Positions 23,314 to 40,200 of a stretch of 60,000 bases of DNA are shown in pieces. The stretch is from NCBI RefSeq assembly GCF_026151205.1, contig NC_087083.1, positions 8,059,460-8,119,459 on the forward strand, read 5' to 3'. The notes beneath the pieces are model-generated. The model worked only from the letters and a program-made list of their open reading frames with translations, did no database searches and was not told where the DNA came from. This stretch comes from Bolinopsis microptera (Eukaryota > Ctenophora > Tentaculata > Lobata > Bolinopsidae). Position 1 is the first letter of the stretch; each line of letters opens with the position of its first letter. A program made the translations under genes and the position numbers.

Positions 23314-23358
23314 CCTGCTGGTAGTATGGTCAGGACAAATAGTGAAACTAACATCCTG
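23273..23358 (-). repeat. 41-bp tandem duplication of acceptor and start codon
   Basis: A 41-bp unit containing CAG|GATGTTAG plus the first signal-peptide codons occurs twice (start codons at 23354 and 23313). Because 41 is not a multiple of three, the upstream ATG is out of frame. Its ORF (MLVSLFVLTILPAGC) stops at a TAG that overlaps the real start as ATGTTAG. The real start was chosen because only it leads into the cysteine-rich exon. Confidence 0.9.
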
Positions 23359-25124
23359 CTCAATCAGGGACTGGTTAGAGACTATTTAGGGTGCTACTTA
23401 CTGGAGGCACTGGTTAGTTTTCTTGGTATTCTTAGTGAGATTTATGTAGTGATACGTTTTGAATTAGCTATGAGCAAATGACTTAAAATTGTATTAAAAC
23501 TTTTATAAGGCACTCATTCAAATTAAAATGAAAACTTTTTCAAACAACTATAATAAATCCTGACAAATCGCTCAATTTCACAGCACTGATAATGAAAACT
23601 GTGCAATGCCGCTAACTGCGTTTATTTGATAAAGTTAGTAGGTAGTTGAGCGTTTCCTGTTAACCATATTATATGTGATTATTGTTGCCACGCTGTAAAT
23701 ATTGTTGCTGGGATTCTACTACACCTGGTTTCAGTTTTCCATGGCTTCCATATTAAATTTACTTCAGCTTATTAAAAATCGTGGGATTCTGTGGCTGTAA
23801 CTCCGCTTTCCGTCAGTTGTCTCAGAGACATTAGAAAGCTATTCACTTACTGTCCAACGAAGTTAGCAGTATAAGTTAGGGGCAAGATGGCTGGACAGAT
23901 TTGATGTATATGCCCTTAACATTATCCAAATTAAAGATCTTAAAACGGCACGTTACCGAGTCCTATTCAGTTATTAGAACCAGCATTAGAAACTCCTAAG
24001 TAGATATTATACTGCTTACTTCGAGTTCGGATAATGATCAATCAATCTACACTTGACTATCACGTTACTTACTTTAACACGTTCTCTAGGTTAACTACTT
24101 AAAACCCTAACCTTCTACTCTGACCCCAACGGACCTAACACGATCCCAAACTGAAGCATATTCTGAGACCCTAACCCTTATATGGTCATGCACGTGATCG
24201 ACACAGATTTTTGCCGATATCTTGCCACGTAAAGGGAGCATTTTATAACCCTATGTCTGATGTTCAGAACGAGCGTTCAAAAATACATTGATTCAAGTTC
24301 AACTGTCGGGGGTGTGAAGTAAAAACATACTTCACAGCCTTAACTTTTAAACTTGTTGTTATAAAATGGCAAATTTTCTAAAATAACAGAGATTCCTTCG
24401 TTGGTGGGGTGAAGTTGTGCCATCCTGAAGACTTGAAGAGATTGTTTGTTCATATTTGCGGTGTGAAAATTGTTAATATCTAACCAAACCTTCTTGTGAT
24501 TGGTTGCTTTGCTTCAGTTACCATTTAGAGGATGTTGATTGGTTGATTTTATCATTACGAGTAGTGCAAGGCCGTAGATTTAACAAGTTTTATGGAATCT
24601 AAATTCTATTAAACTTGCTAAATTTAAATATGGGTTTCAGTGGTTACAGTTTTCAAAAGTTGCATTTAGGAGATTCAATATTTCACCTGGTTAACCCTCT
24701 CTACTTCAGCCTTTGTACCGACCTCATATCCAAAATCTAAGGCTTCATGTCTTGTTTTGAATTTAAAACACTAGTTCTTGAGCGATTTAACAACAGTTTT
24801 GTTATGATTAGGTCTGCTTTATCATCATCATTTTATTGAACAGCCTCGTATTTTGTTTATGTTTCAAGGACCCCCTCAAAGCTCCAGTTATTTGTTTTAT
24901 AGTAGAAAGCTCACGGATTGAGTCAGTAATTATTTATTCTAAGGCTCTTCATATTATCTTTTATATGACTTAACTAAAATAGAGTTATTGGTTAATGGCT
25001 CCAGCTCTTTCTTTCTCCCTTCACCTAAACGTTTTGCATCACCTTTTATTTTGGACTTTACATTTTTATATAGATTTGAAAACTTTTGTTAGAATTATAA
25101 TTTACATGTGACTAACTTTTGTAG
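23359..25124. other. Intergenic DNA between Ly6-like and thymidine phosphorylase genes
   Basis: No gene recognised. Two ATTGGTT (inverted CCAAT) motifs occur at about 24499-24506 and 24537-24545, upstream of thymidine phosphorylase, and may be promoter elements. Telomere-like ccctaacc motifs occur near 24105 and 24170. Confidence 0.4.
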
Positions 25125-25129
25125 TTACC

Positions 25130-30029
<4,900 letters not shown>

Positions 30030-30054
30030 GTGCAGAAATATTGGAAAGAATAAA

Positions 30055-30569
30055 ACGTGATTGTATATTTCCGTACAAAGACTTCTGATATCACTGCCCA
30101 ACAGAGAATATGTTGAATTATAATTAAAATTATGAAACCGAGACACCTTAAAAGGATAGTAGTATAGAGTAATTTTATTAGTTTAAACTGCATGAATCCA
30201 AATTCCTGACTTTGCTAGGAAAAATCAAAACTGTTGACAGTGATTGCATTTATTACATTTTATTTTGATGATAAATTTTACCTTGGATGATTTTTTAAGA
30301 AAAAACACATAAAACAAGTAAATTGTCATTTGTGCTTAAAGTTAACGTTTGGAAGAAATTAATATCAGCGACATTACATTATATATCTGAACAAAAACAA
30401 TTTAACAAAAATAAGCAAGAGGTGAAATTTCAAAAGAAACCCTGCATTTGAAAATTTATTAACTCAGCAAAAAAACTTCGATCACTGCATTTACTGGAAT
30501 TTTGAAAAGTACGCAATATCACAACTATTTTGTTTAATTAAATCTGAAGATTAAAAGTCAAAACTTTCC
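30055..30569. other. Intergenic DNA downstream of thymidine phosphorylase
   Basis: AT-rich with no ORF of note; it runs from the polyadenylation signal to the target duplication of the next element. Confidence 0.5.
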
Positions 30570-30577
30570 GTCCAAAT

Positions 30578-33500
30578 CAGAGTTGAAAAATACGTGAGAT
30601 AATTTTTAAATACGCCGTATTTTGCGTATTTTTGCTTAGAAATGAAATACGTCAAAAATACGTTAAAATACGTTTTCCTATTTTTCTTGAAATTTCATTC
30701 AAAGACTAAAGTTATGTCATTCGTTTGCATTTTTTTCAGACACATTTCTATTTAAGTTTAACTTCAACTGCACGTGCCCAGTACTCTGAAGTCATATGCG
30801 AGGTGAAAAACGACAGAGCTACGCGAGTTTTAATAAAATCGTAAATTTATATAAAGCAATAGGTGGTATGACACGGTGACGCGTGACACAAGCATCAGCG
30901 AAAACTGGTGTGACGAAGCAGACGTTAAAGCAGAAAGAGACAGTTATGAGTTCAAAGTTTTCTTCTACTTCCTTACTGAGCCTAGCATCACTGAATGCAA
31001 AAGGGCTCTCTAAGACGGAGAAACAGGAAGAACTCGGAACGGATTGTTTTGAATATAGTGTTGATATCTTGTGCGTTCAAGAGACAAAAGTCAAAAATCA
31101 TTCCACTAGATATCTCCGAAACAATTACAAATTGATCATGATGGAGCAAAATCAAGGACGACATGGTGGACTAGGTTTCATCATAAGTCCTAGATTACTA
31201 CCTTATGTCACAGACTATCAGTATACCTCAGACCGGGTTTCCTATCTTAATGTCGTCATTCCTTCTAATCTCTCATCCCATCCTAAAAATATCAGAATTG
31301 TTAACGGTTATGGCCCGACTAATCCTAAAGCAGAAGGAAACCCTGCCCTTCTTAGAAAGTTCTACAGAGAACTCACCCATGCTATTTCAGTTCCTGCATC
31401 TCATGAATTGTTTGTTTGTGGTGATCTCAACAGTAAGTTGGGAACCTTATCTCCTTTGGACTATCAGTATGGTGTAACAGAGTATATGGGCAAGTTTGGA
31501 ATGGGTACAAGGAATTTCAACGGTGAACATTTATTAAACTTCATGTGCTTAAACAAACTGTTTGCTACCAATACCTATTTTGATCATCCTTGTAGACATC
31601 GAACTACTTTCTCTATGTGTATTTCTGCCAAAGGTCGCCCTAAAGGTAGCAAACTTACTCGTCCAGTCTTTGCCCAATTAGATTATATTCTGTGCAGAAC
31701 ACGCAGCAGATTCATGTTCCAAGATTGTAGAGCATATGGCGGTCTTGCTACTAACTCAGACCACAGACTCGTTGCTTGTAAGATCAAACTAGCCCCCTAC
31801 TACAAAATCTTTCCTACAAAAAAGATAAGTTCAGTAGTTAAGAGATATAACAACTCCCTGCTTACCACTGACCTTCCCACCAAAGTCAAATACCAACTTT
31901 CAGTCGAACAGAAAGTCAACAACTCTCAGGTAACATCAAATCCTAATGATGATCTCACTAACCTGATGGATGTCCTTAAGACAACTGCTGATGAAGTAAT
32001 CGGGACACTACCACGCTCCAGAAACCGTAACTTCAGTAGTGACTCAACTGTTGAAGCCCTTGTAAAAGAGAGACAAACCCTGCAAGCTGCACTTAACTGT
32101 AACAACCAAGTTGCTGACAGAACTCAAGTCCGTACAAGGATCAACAGGTTACAGAAAGACATCCGTAAGCATCTCAAGAACCTTGCTGACACACGTGCCG
32201 ATGACATCGCTCGAACCATCATGTCAACAGATGACACAAGGCAGATGTTTGAAGCTGTGCGTACTCTAGCTGACACTAAGCCCAAATCTACTATCAGTGT
32301 CCACAATGAAGAAGGTAACTTTGTTGCCACAGATGCTGGTAAAGCTCAAGTGATCAGAGACTACTACGAAAAGCAGTTCACGTGTGAGGATGAACCACTT
32401 CAAGCATTTATAGGGGATGGACGCTGCCTAGACATACCCATCACATGTGATGAAGTAAAGAAAGCCGCCCAATCTCTCAAGAACAACAAAGCCACTGGTC
32501 CAGATAAAGTCTACAACGAGTGGTTGAAAAATGCTGGTACAAAATTCTGGTCAAAATATGCCGAGATCATCAATAGCGCATTGGAGACCAATTCATTTCC
32601 TGATGTTATAGGTGAAGCCATCATCACCCCCTTACCGAAACCTCGCAAACCAGCTGGTCCTGTCACTAGTCTACGACCTCTATGTCTATCAAATGGTGCT
32701 CGTAAGATATTATCCATGATTGTACTGAAGAGAATTGAAGACAAAGTTGATGCTTTCACTGGTAGCACGCAGGCGGGGTACAAACATGGTAGAAGTTGTG
32801 GTGATCTAGTGTGGGCTGAGCGGATGTTGATATCGGTTGTCACGCGTAAACACTTCCAGTATCACAAGATGGGCATAGATATGTCTCGAGCATTTGACAC
32901 AATCAAACGCCAGACTATACTTGACCTTCTTGTCAAAGCTGGATGCACAGACGTCGACCTCAGGCTAGTAAGACTCCTCTTAACCAACACCATGCTCAAG
33001 GTCAGAGTGGAAGGAGAACTATCTGCTGTATTCGAGAGTCTTCTTGGGTCCTTTCAAGGTGACAGTCTCTCCGGCAAGCTTTTCACTCTTGTCCTAGCAG
33101 GAGCTCTTATAGAACTACGCCAACGACCAGCAGAGTCTCCCCCACACATACCTAATCCCCCTGTTTCAAAAGAAGGTATGCCACTGGAGTCAGCGTATTC
33201 AGATGATTGTAACTTCATGAACGTGGAAAAAGAATCCTTAGAAGCTATCCTACCAATAGCTAAGGAAGTCTTCAAGGAGTTTAACCTGTTCATTAACACA
33301 GAGAAAACAGAATTTACCCATGTTTTCCTCGCTCCTGTTGGAGAAACAATCCCTGGTCGTGATGATACCATGTTACGTGGAAATGAAGATTGGCGGAAGA
33401 GTAAGATTCTTGGGTCATTGTTGTGTAGTGAAAGTGATATAGCTGCTCGATGCATTGCTGGGAACAATGCCTTCTATAAGTTCACCAAGATCTGGTCTCA

Positions 33501-34175
33501 GCAGAATATCTCCGTTACCAGAAAGATAGCAGTATATGAAGCCCAAATTGTATCAATCATCATGTACAATTGCAGTAGTTGGTGTCCTACTGCAAAGTCA
33601 CTAGAAAAACTAGACATTTGCCATAGAAAACACCTTAGATCATTACTGAACATTTATTGGCCTCATGGAACAATATCCAATGCAAACTTATACCTAAGAT
33701 GTAACTCAGTTAAGCTATCAGATCGTGTCCCTAAAGCAAGGTGGAAGCTCCTAGGTCATATCTTGCGTAGTGCTGATGACTCCCCCGCTGCATTAGCGTT
33801 AAAGTTTGCTGTCACAACAAACTGTAAAGGGCGCGTCGGTGCGCATCGTAAGAATTTGTTCAAGATTATTGTGAATGATTTGACCCGTAGAGGTTTAAAA
33901 CTTAACTCTTTGAATGATCTTAATAAGCTTAAGATATTAGCCGATGATAGAGTTGCTTGGAGAAACAAATTTTAACTCTAGCTGTCTTGATCTGTACTGA
34001 TCACCATTTTAGGATGACTTGATTTCTTTTAGGGGTTTTGAATATTTTAATGGTGTAAACAGTTTCTTAATAATAGTACTTATTACTTTATTGGAGCTAT
34101 CAATGGTACAATAACACTTGTTACGTGATTTTTGATATTTTATAAAATTCGTAAAATACGTATTTTTCAACTCTG
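30578..34175 (+). mobile_element. hAT-like TIR element enclosing a non-LTR retrotransposon
   Basis: The 18-mer cagagttgaaaaatacgt at 30578-30595 has its exact complement at 34158-34175. CAGAG is a typical hAT start. The flanking octamers gtccaaat (30570-30577) and gtcctaat (34176-34183) match at 7 of 8 positions, fitting an aged 8-bp target duplication. Both subterminal regions hold repeated aaatacg motifs. The interior is almost entirely a LINE-type ORF, not a hAT transposase, so the simplest reading is a LINE that landed inside a short hAT-type MITE. An element using both features cannot be excluded from one copy. Confidence 0.7.
30946..33975 (+). CDS. Non-LTR retrotransposon polyprotein (APE endonuclease + reverse transcriptase)
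   Basis: Single uninterrupted ORF of 1009 residues from ATG 30946 (a GTG-started frame extends 21 codons further). The N-terminal 280 residues are an APE-type endonuclease: ASLNAKGL, CVQETK (catalytic Glu46), VNGYGPTN, CGDLN and SDHRLVAC (Asp272-His273). The middle is a reverse transcriptase with STQAGYKHGRSC, MSRAFD (about 646-651), FQGDSLSG (about 704) and the catalytic box YSDD (751-754), here with Ser where Ala or Val is usual. The C-terminus carries RHLR/ISN/RWKLLGHILR-type motifs common in RTE- and CR1-like elements but no RNase H. All catalytic residues appear intact and there is no frameshift, so the copy may be recently active. No ORF1 is seen upstream. Clade is uncertain. Confidence 0.93.
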   Translation: MSSKFSSTSLLSLASLNAKGLSKTEKQEELGTDCFEYSVDILCVQETKVKNHSTRYLRNNYKLIMMEQNQGRHGGLGFIISPRLLPYVTDYQYTSDRVSYLNVVIPSNLSSHPKNIRIVNGYGPTNPKAEGNPALLRKFYRELTHAISVPASHELFVCGDLNSKLGTLSPLDYQYGVTEYMGKFGMGTRNFNGEHLLNFMCLNKLFATNTYFDHPCRHRTTFSMCISAKGRPKGSKLTRPVFAQLDYILCRTRSRFMFQDCRAYGGLATNSDHRLVACKIKLAPYYKIFPTKKISSVVKRYNNSLLTTDLPTKVKYQLSVEQKVNNSQVTSNPNDDLTNLMDVLKTTADEVIGTLPRSRNRNFSSDSTVEALVKERQTLQAALNCNNQVADRTQVRTRINRLQKDIRKHLKNLADTRADDIARTIMSTDDTRQMFEAVRTLADTKPKSTISVHNEEGNFVATDAGKAQVIRDYYEKQFTCEDEPLQAFIGDGRCLDIPITCDEVKKAAQSLKNNKATGPDKVYNEWLKNAGTKFWSKYAEIINSALETNSFPDVIGEAIITPLPKPRKPAGPVTSLRPLCLSNGARKILSMIVLKRIEDKVDAFTGSTQAGYKHGRSCGDLVWAERMLISVVTRKHFQYHKMGIDMSRAFDTIKRQTILDLLVKAGCTDVDLRLVRLLLTNTMLKVRVEGELSAVFESLLGSFQGDSLSGKLFTLVLAGALIELRQRPAESPPHIPNPPVSKEGMPLESAYSDDCNFMNVEKESLEAILPIAKEVFKEFNLFINTEKTEFTHVFLAPVGETIPGRDDTMLRGNEDWRKSKILGSLLCSESDIAARCIAGNNAFYKFTKIWSQQNISVTRKIAVYEAQIVSIIMYNCSSWCPTAKSLEKLDICHRKHLRSLLNIYWPHGTISNANLYLRCNSVKLSDRVPKARWKLLGHILRSADDSPAALALKFAVTTNCKGRVGAHRKNLFKIIVNDLTRRGLKLNSLNDLNKLKILADDRVAWRNKF

Positions 34176-34247
34176 GTCCTAATCAATCACTGTTCGTTCT
34201 TCAAGCTGAAATGTATGTTGTTCTATTAAATTCAGTGAATCTGGTTC

Positions 34248-35876
34248 TTATATTGCAGCTATCTCTTGTCTCACGTTTCCGGGCCGAGCCATGCCCATTT
34301 GACGCCCGGGCGGGTCCACACACATTGCACCTGTCTGACTAGGCAACGTATAATGGCCATTTATTTCTATATCTTCATTTTGCACCTCCGTCCGCTGCCT
34401 GCTTTTCTTCAATAATATCACCAGTAGAACCACCGCTATGACTGAACTGATTATACCCAAAACCAAAAATAAATTACACAAACCGTTGAATCCTTCATTT
34501 TTGTTTTTATTAGTATTAACCCGACTCGACCTGATCCGCACGCAGAGTTGAGGTTTTGCGTCCTCAGAACAAATCAAGGTTTGCGTTGATGTGTAGTTAA
34601 GAAGTTTAACTCCGTAACCCTGGTCGCACTGTATCTCTACTTGGTATCCTGGAAGAACAAAGGGAAGCTCCCCTTTGTTCTTCACTACTCCATGTGGGGT
34701 GAAGAACTGGGAAAGGGGGCAAGACATTCCGTTTTGCTGATAGATTTCAGGATTCCTAAATGATATCCCAGAAAGTGAGTCCGCATTAACCTCCTTCCCT
34801 GTGAACAAAATGGAAATGCCGTCTATACCCTCCCTAACACCAGATATCGAGTAGATTGAGTGCATGTCCGTCTCAGTCCCGTGTAAACTTGCTGGTTCAG
34901 ATTTTATGAACATCAACTGAGGATCGTTCTTCTTTGGTAGATTTGTTAGAATTTGGTGACATTTTGACAAAATTGCCTTTGCAAATCCCTCCTTGTCAAC
35001 ATCAACATCCATACACAAGTGTAACTCGTCTGCTGGAGAGATCTGATAAAACTCGAATCCCTTGACGGTAAAGCTTTGATGTTCTGTCTCTCGCAGAACC
35101 CACCTTGTACCTAAAAGTAATAAGTATCGGTGCTCATTTTAAAATCATTCCTTTTATTTTTGGTATGTTTTCTGATTTTAGTTGAATAATTTTCATTTAA
35201 AACTTCAGTTTTGATCTGACACATATGTTAGATTATAAAGATCTTTCTAATTTCTGATTTCTAATGTTTTACCTTCTGTGCAGGGTCTCCAGATCAAACG
35301 GTAGCTGACATCATCCTCTTCAGTTTTTAGTGATTTTCCTTTCGTTGAACAAATAATCTGATGATTTGCTTTTTCAATGAGAAACCCTATCCCAGAGTGA
35401 CTGAGGGACACTATATCCGGTAAACTAGCCCCTATAGTAGTTGTCACTGTTCGTTCCATACAGCGCTTATAAAGAACTACAGATACTCCTTTCTCAAACA
35501 GACGGCTGTCCAGGAATGACATGCTATTGTTAAATAAAGTGCAAGTACTCTCCATGATATCAAAAAAGAGAGCATAGCACTCAAGGATGTATTCGCAATA
35601 CAGCCAACATTGGAGTGCCCCGGTTGTAGTACAGCTGTCAAAGTTACCCTCGTCAGGATCTACTACCCAGTCGTTATCAATGCATTCCGTGACGATCTTA
35701 TCTCTCTTCTGGTTAGAGATAAAATTTTCTTTAGTATTGGATGAACTGTTGATAGACTGTTGGTTGGGGGTCGAAGTATTTGTTTGTAGAGACTGGGGAT
35801 AAGAGGTGTTCGTCCTAGATTGAACTGCGACCACTGTCATATCCATAATGAAAATAACTAGTAGTCCAGTCAACAT
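34248..35876 (-). CDS. Type I membrane protein with PAN-like and sushi-like regions
   Basis: Two exons: 35876-35273 and 35110-34248, joined in phase 1, giving 488 residues. The N-terminus (MLTGLLVIFIMDMTVVAV) is a signal peptide, followed by a Ser/Thr/Asn-rich stretch with N-glycosylation sites. Residues about 65-145 (CIDNDWVV...CTTTGALQCWLYCEYILECYALFF...CTLFNNS) have the Cys spacing and ALFF-type core of a PAN/Apple module. Late in the ectodomain CPLSQFFTPHGVV...LPGYQVEIQCDQGYGV...LICSED..PQLC resembles a sushi/CCP module. A single transmembrane helix (LFLVLGIISSVIAVVLLVILL) precedes a cytoplasmic tail of about 60 residues ending QEIAAI. It is probably an adhesion or recognition receptor; both domain calls are by eye. 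An acceptor tttttaacag ends 2 bases before the ATG. Confidence 0.75.
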
Positions 35877-35880
35877 GACT

Positions 35881-36390
35881 GTTAAAAATGGTATATTATT
35901 AGATAAAAAGGAACCAGGAATGTGAGTTTAAATATGGTGGGTTTCGAGAGCAAAAAATAACTTTGCACATTTTACCAGCGACAACGCCGGGTGAGAAATG
36001 TGTGCGCGTACGCAAGCTACTATATTTTTTAAAAAACACCTCGTTCGCTGACCCATGTCCTTAACTATTCTTTGTCGATGACATGGACACGTACTTGAGT
36101 CATGAATCGGGAAATAATAGCAATATGAGAGCAATACAAACATCGTGAGCTATTGAGGACACCAGTCAGCGATCACTACAATCAGCTCCGATTTCATTAA
36201 GTCACCAGCTGAGCAATTGTTCCTCCACATAAGAACTTGCATACCCTTGATCAACCCTTTAAAAGGTCAGTAAATGCTGAGATGGAAAGGACTGATAAAC
36301 AGTTAATAACTGTTAATCGCGTCAGTAAAAGCCATGTGATAAGGTATTTTGATTACTTATTTTTCTGACAGTGACATGTCGATCTTGAGG
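35881..36390. other. Intergenic DNA upstream of the PAN/sushi-like gene
   Basis: No gene recognised. The segment directly behind the start codon looks like an intron end (polypyrimidine plus CAG), so 5'UTR or outron sequence is expected here. Confidence 0.4.
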
Positions 36391-36520
36391 AAAAATTAAA
36401 CCTTGCCTCATGTTTCAGGTGAAGTAAAATGCTCCAACGGTCATAACGAGGTCTTTATGAGTCAGAATTGTATGCACAAATATTGGAAATAACGTTATAA
36501 TATTTCTCCGGACAAATTAA
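36391..36520 (+). pseudogene. Displaced copy of the last thymidine phosphorylase exon
   Basis: The stretch tgtttcaggtgaagtaaaat and its surroundings match 29955-30065: end of intron 9, exon 10 (GTGAAGccAAATGCTCCAAC) and 3'UTR (gcagaaatattggaaagaat versus gcacaaatattggaaataac). Identity is about 75-80 percent by eye. Intronic sequence including the polypyrimidine tract and AG is retained, so it is a DNA-level duplication, not a retrocopy. The third codon is now TAA, so it is non-coding. Confidence 0.85.
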
Positions 36521-37230
36521 AAACTTTTTATATCGCTAACATTTATCTGATATAAGTTTATTACAACATATAAGAAACAAAAAGAGACCCTTGGGCCTAA
36601 TTTAATTCTTAAAATATTGCTGGTTCAAAATAATTAGCGAAATTTTCAATTTCATCTAAAAACTCACAATAAACTCACACACGAAAACTTAAATGGCTCA
36701 AATATTTTACCTTTTCTCATGGATCATAGAATACATTTGAAAAATCAATTTTAACGTATGTTTTCATGAAAATATAAGAGACTTGCATATATCTATATAA
36801 GGCTTAATGTTGTCTTATTGTTGCACCGGTATTTGTTCTAGTTGCCCTATATAATATGTACATAATCTTATTCGTACATATTCAACTATTTACAATCTTT
36901 ACTGAAATGCAACTGTATAAATAGCTGATATTTATATAACTATAAGACCTTAATTAGTCAATAGTCGCGACTATCGAAATTCATGGGAGTTCAAAGGCCT
37001 GCAGTAGTGGCCGTATGGAGGTTATATAGAGGCCGTGTAGAGGCCAAATTTAATCTCCCAATATTCTGTAAACTGAACCAGTTACACAAATCAAAAGATG
37101 CGTCTCAAAGAGACGAACACATTTTTTTGGGCCAATAGTTCTGTCGGAATCAATTGGCACAATATAGAAACTATTTGTGCAAATTAAATCCGATTTGAAA
37201 ATAGTTACTTCCCTATTTGTAACTCATCAA
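36521..37230. other. Intergenic DNA, 3' side of the class C GPCR gene
   Basis: AT-rich with no coding signal. It probably includes the GPCR 3'UTR on the minus strand. Confidence 0.45.
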
Positions 37231-40200
37231 TCACTTCGTTGACAGTTCTTCCACCACCGACTCCTTCTTCTTTAATTCCTGTTGTGCCACGATCTCCTTT
37301 CTTTTATCATCAGCCTCACAAAAGGTTTGTATAGCAGAACTGAGGTCCTCGCCTGCAATCAGATCGTCCATCTTCAACAGAACCACAATCTTGGGCAGGA
37401 AGAAACACAGCAGGAAGCTCTGTGAGATGGAAAAGAACACAATTGCTCTCAACATGGACTTTATAGCAGGCTCTGAAACAGAATACCCACTGAGGAACAT
37501 GAGGCATATAACCACGATCATCAGGCAGGTGGTGAAGATAGTGGTGGTTTCTTTGAAGTTGTGAGGGAACAGCCTCATTTTGTACGCTATAAGAAGGGTG
37601 GCAGCTAGGAACACACATGGGATGATGAAGGGGTAACAGGTGGCTAGGAAGTTGGCCGGGGTGCAGACTTTGTGGATACTGATGTGAGGATCCAGTGCTT
37701 CCTGGTACTCCCACCCCTTGTGCATTATAGAGACCATGGTCAGAAGAGCGGTCACCACCATCATCACCACCAGAATGACAAACTGAGCTGGTCGAGTGAG
37801 GAGTTTGAAGATAAAGGGGCGTCTGAGGTCGAAGTTAGCTGCTGTCATGAAGATCTTGTAGATCTTAAGAGAGCGGTAGAAGAGGTTGGTGCAGACACAG
37901 CACACGAAGAGAGCACACATGTAGAACTCTGCGTTGCAGGTTAGAGTGGAAGGTTCCAGAAGAGTTAACACCGTGAGGATATCTCCCAGGCACAGAGAAG
38001 AGAGGAATAGGTAGCAGAAAACGTGATCAGATGCTTTTATCACAGGCCTGTCCTTGTGAACGAATATGAACACTGCTGTGGATACTGTAATCACCACGGC
38101 AATCACACTTAGACACAGCCCCAGAACAAACTGGGGAGACTTGAGAGAGATGAAGTTCTTGAGGACGGGTTTACATGCTGTGTTACCCTCCGCAGCATAT
38201 TCATTATCCTCACATTCAGTACACTGTTTTGAGTTCACCTCTGACGATACAGTGGATGCAGTGCACGGATTGCAGGTCCAGCAGCTAGTGAGCCCAGAGT
38301 AATGAGACATGAGAGCAATGTGTCTCCCTGCAGGGCAGTCAGGGGCACAGGGCTCACTTCCTCCTGTCTCTCCCACGTTATCTTTTAGGGTGGGGAAAAG
38401 ACTCTGTACTGAGAGAGAGTGGTTGTAGAACACAACCCCTCTCTTCACCTCTTCACTGCTGGTGATTCTCCTGCGGTATTCTATCACCTCGTATCCTTTC
38501 GCAAGTGTGCTGTTCACGAACCTGATGTTGTTGACAGAGTAATCATCGTATATTTGCACTGCGTGTATGCCTGATTCCACTCTTGCAAAGAGTTTCTTTC
38601 TCAGATCGAATATGTTTATATCTCCCTCCATTTCCGGCAGTACTACCTCCAAGTTATTTATTAAGAGCTGTGTTGCGGTGGCAACGAAACTCATCCAACT
38701 TGTAAAAGACTTTTTGTTTTCACAAACAGAAGCCATGTCCTTGTCAGGGTGATCAAAATTGCATTTTCTTATTTCGTTGTAGTGCTGAGATAGACTATCA
38801 TCGGCTGCTTTAGCTCGATCGTAGAGCAAACCTCCTTCAAGCTGAGAAAGTTGTAAGTACTGCGCAGTATGCTATTTTTTGTTTAAATCATCCATTTTTC
38901 TTTTGCGTGCAGACAATTTTATTTTAGATTTGATCTATTTATGTTTCATAATCATAATTATGTAATAAGATATTATATTCGTAAACATTGAGCAAACCTG
39001 TAGCCTGCGGAGATCTGCGTTCTGCACTTCTGATCTTAGGTAAATGAAAATCTCATTTTCCACATCTGCCAATATCTCATCGTCCAGGATTTTTCTCGAA
39101 ACCTCGCGGTAGTGGTCCCTTGAGACGGTATAACCGAATATGTACGTCTTGTTTTTCCATTTTCTAGTGTGTATTGTCTCGTTTAGGAATGGGATTACAT
39201 GGTGTTCGTTCCCGTTGAAAAGCAAAAGTTGTATCGGCGCTTCTGGCACTGAAACATAAACTGGATAATCAATCGAATTCTTGATCAAAGAATAATTTAC
39301 GATTACTTTTAATTTAAGTTGTAGTCGTTTTTAATTTCAAAATACATCAAGATATTTGTGCCACAACCCACAGCTTTACCCTTAGAATTGATGTCGTATT
39401 CCTCAAACTCATCTTTGATTTTGAAATTCTCATTGTCATATTTAGTAGCTTTGTGATCTTTAGTATCTTTTTTTCCATCGAACTTTACGTACCTTCCTCC
39501 ACTTTTCTGAATGTGGAAAATTTTAGACTTTGCATAAAGATGTTAAATCTGGATTAGAATATTATTTATGAGTGATCGCATAGTTGCAATGTTTTCTTGG
39601 GTAAATTGCTATTGATCCCGCGTTTGATGCGACAAAAAAAAGGTTCTCATCAGGAAGTCAGTTGAATTTTTTTCAAAAATTTTTCCATTTCGAACTTTTT
39701 GTCCAGAATATGACAACTTTTAATTTCAGTCAATTTCAATAGCTATCATTAGATTAAACTATATCGTTGAATCAATGAAAACCAGTTATTATAAAAATTT
39801 AACGATCTAAATTGTAAATATCACATTATGGCATGATCACTATCTTGATCTACTTTTTTTGCCCATGCAGTTGATCTTACAAGGGAAAAACAAAGCAATC
39901 TCTATCTAAATAGAGGTTATTTTTAACGAGAAACATTGGGCAAATGAATCTACAACAATACGTTTTATCGAGAACATCATAGTGCCGTATGTTAACAACG
40001 AAAAGGTTCTCCTTGGTCTGCCGGAGGCACAGAAAACTTTTCTAGTATATGATATTTTCAAGGGTCACTTGACGGAAAAATTCAACCAAAATATGGCACT
40101 CAACAACATAGTTCATGAGCTAGTCCCCGCCAACATGACAAACTTGTTTCACATTTCAACCTCTAGATATTACGGTAAATCGTGTTGCCAAGAACATTGT

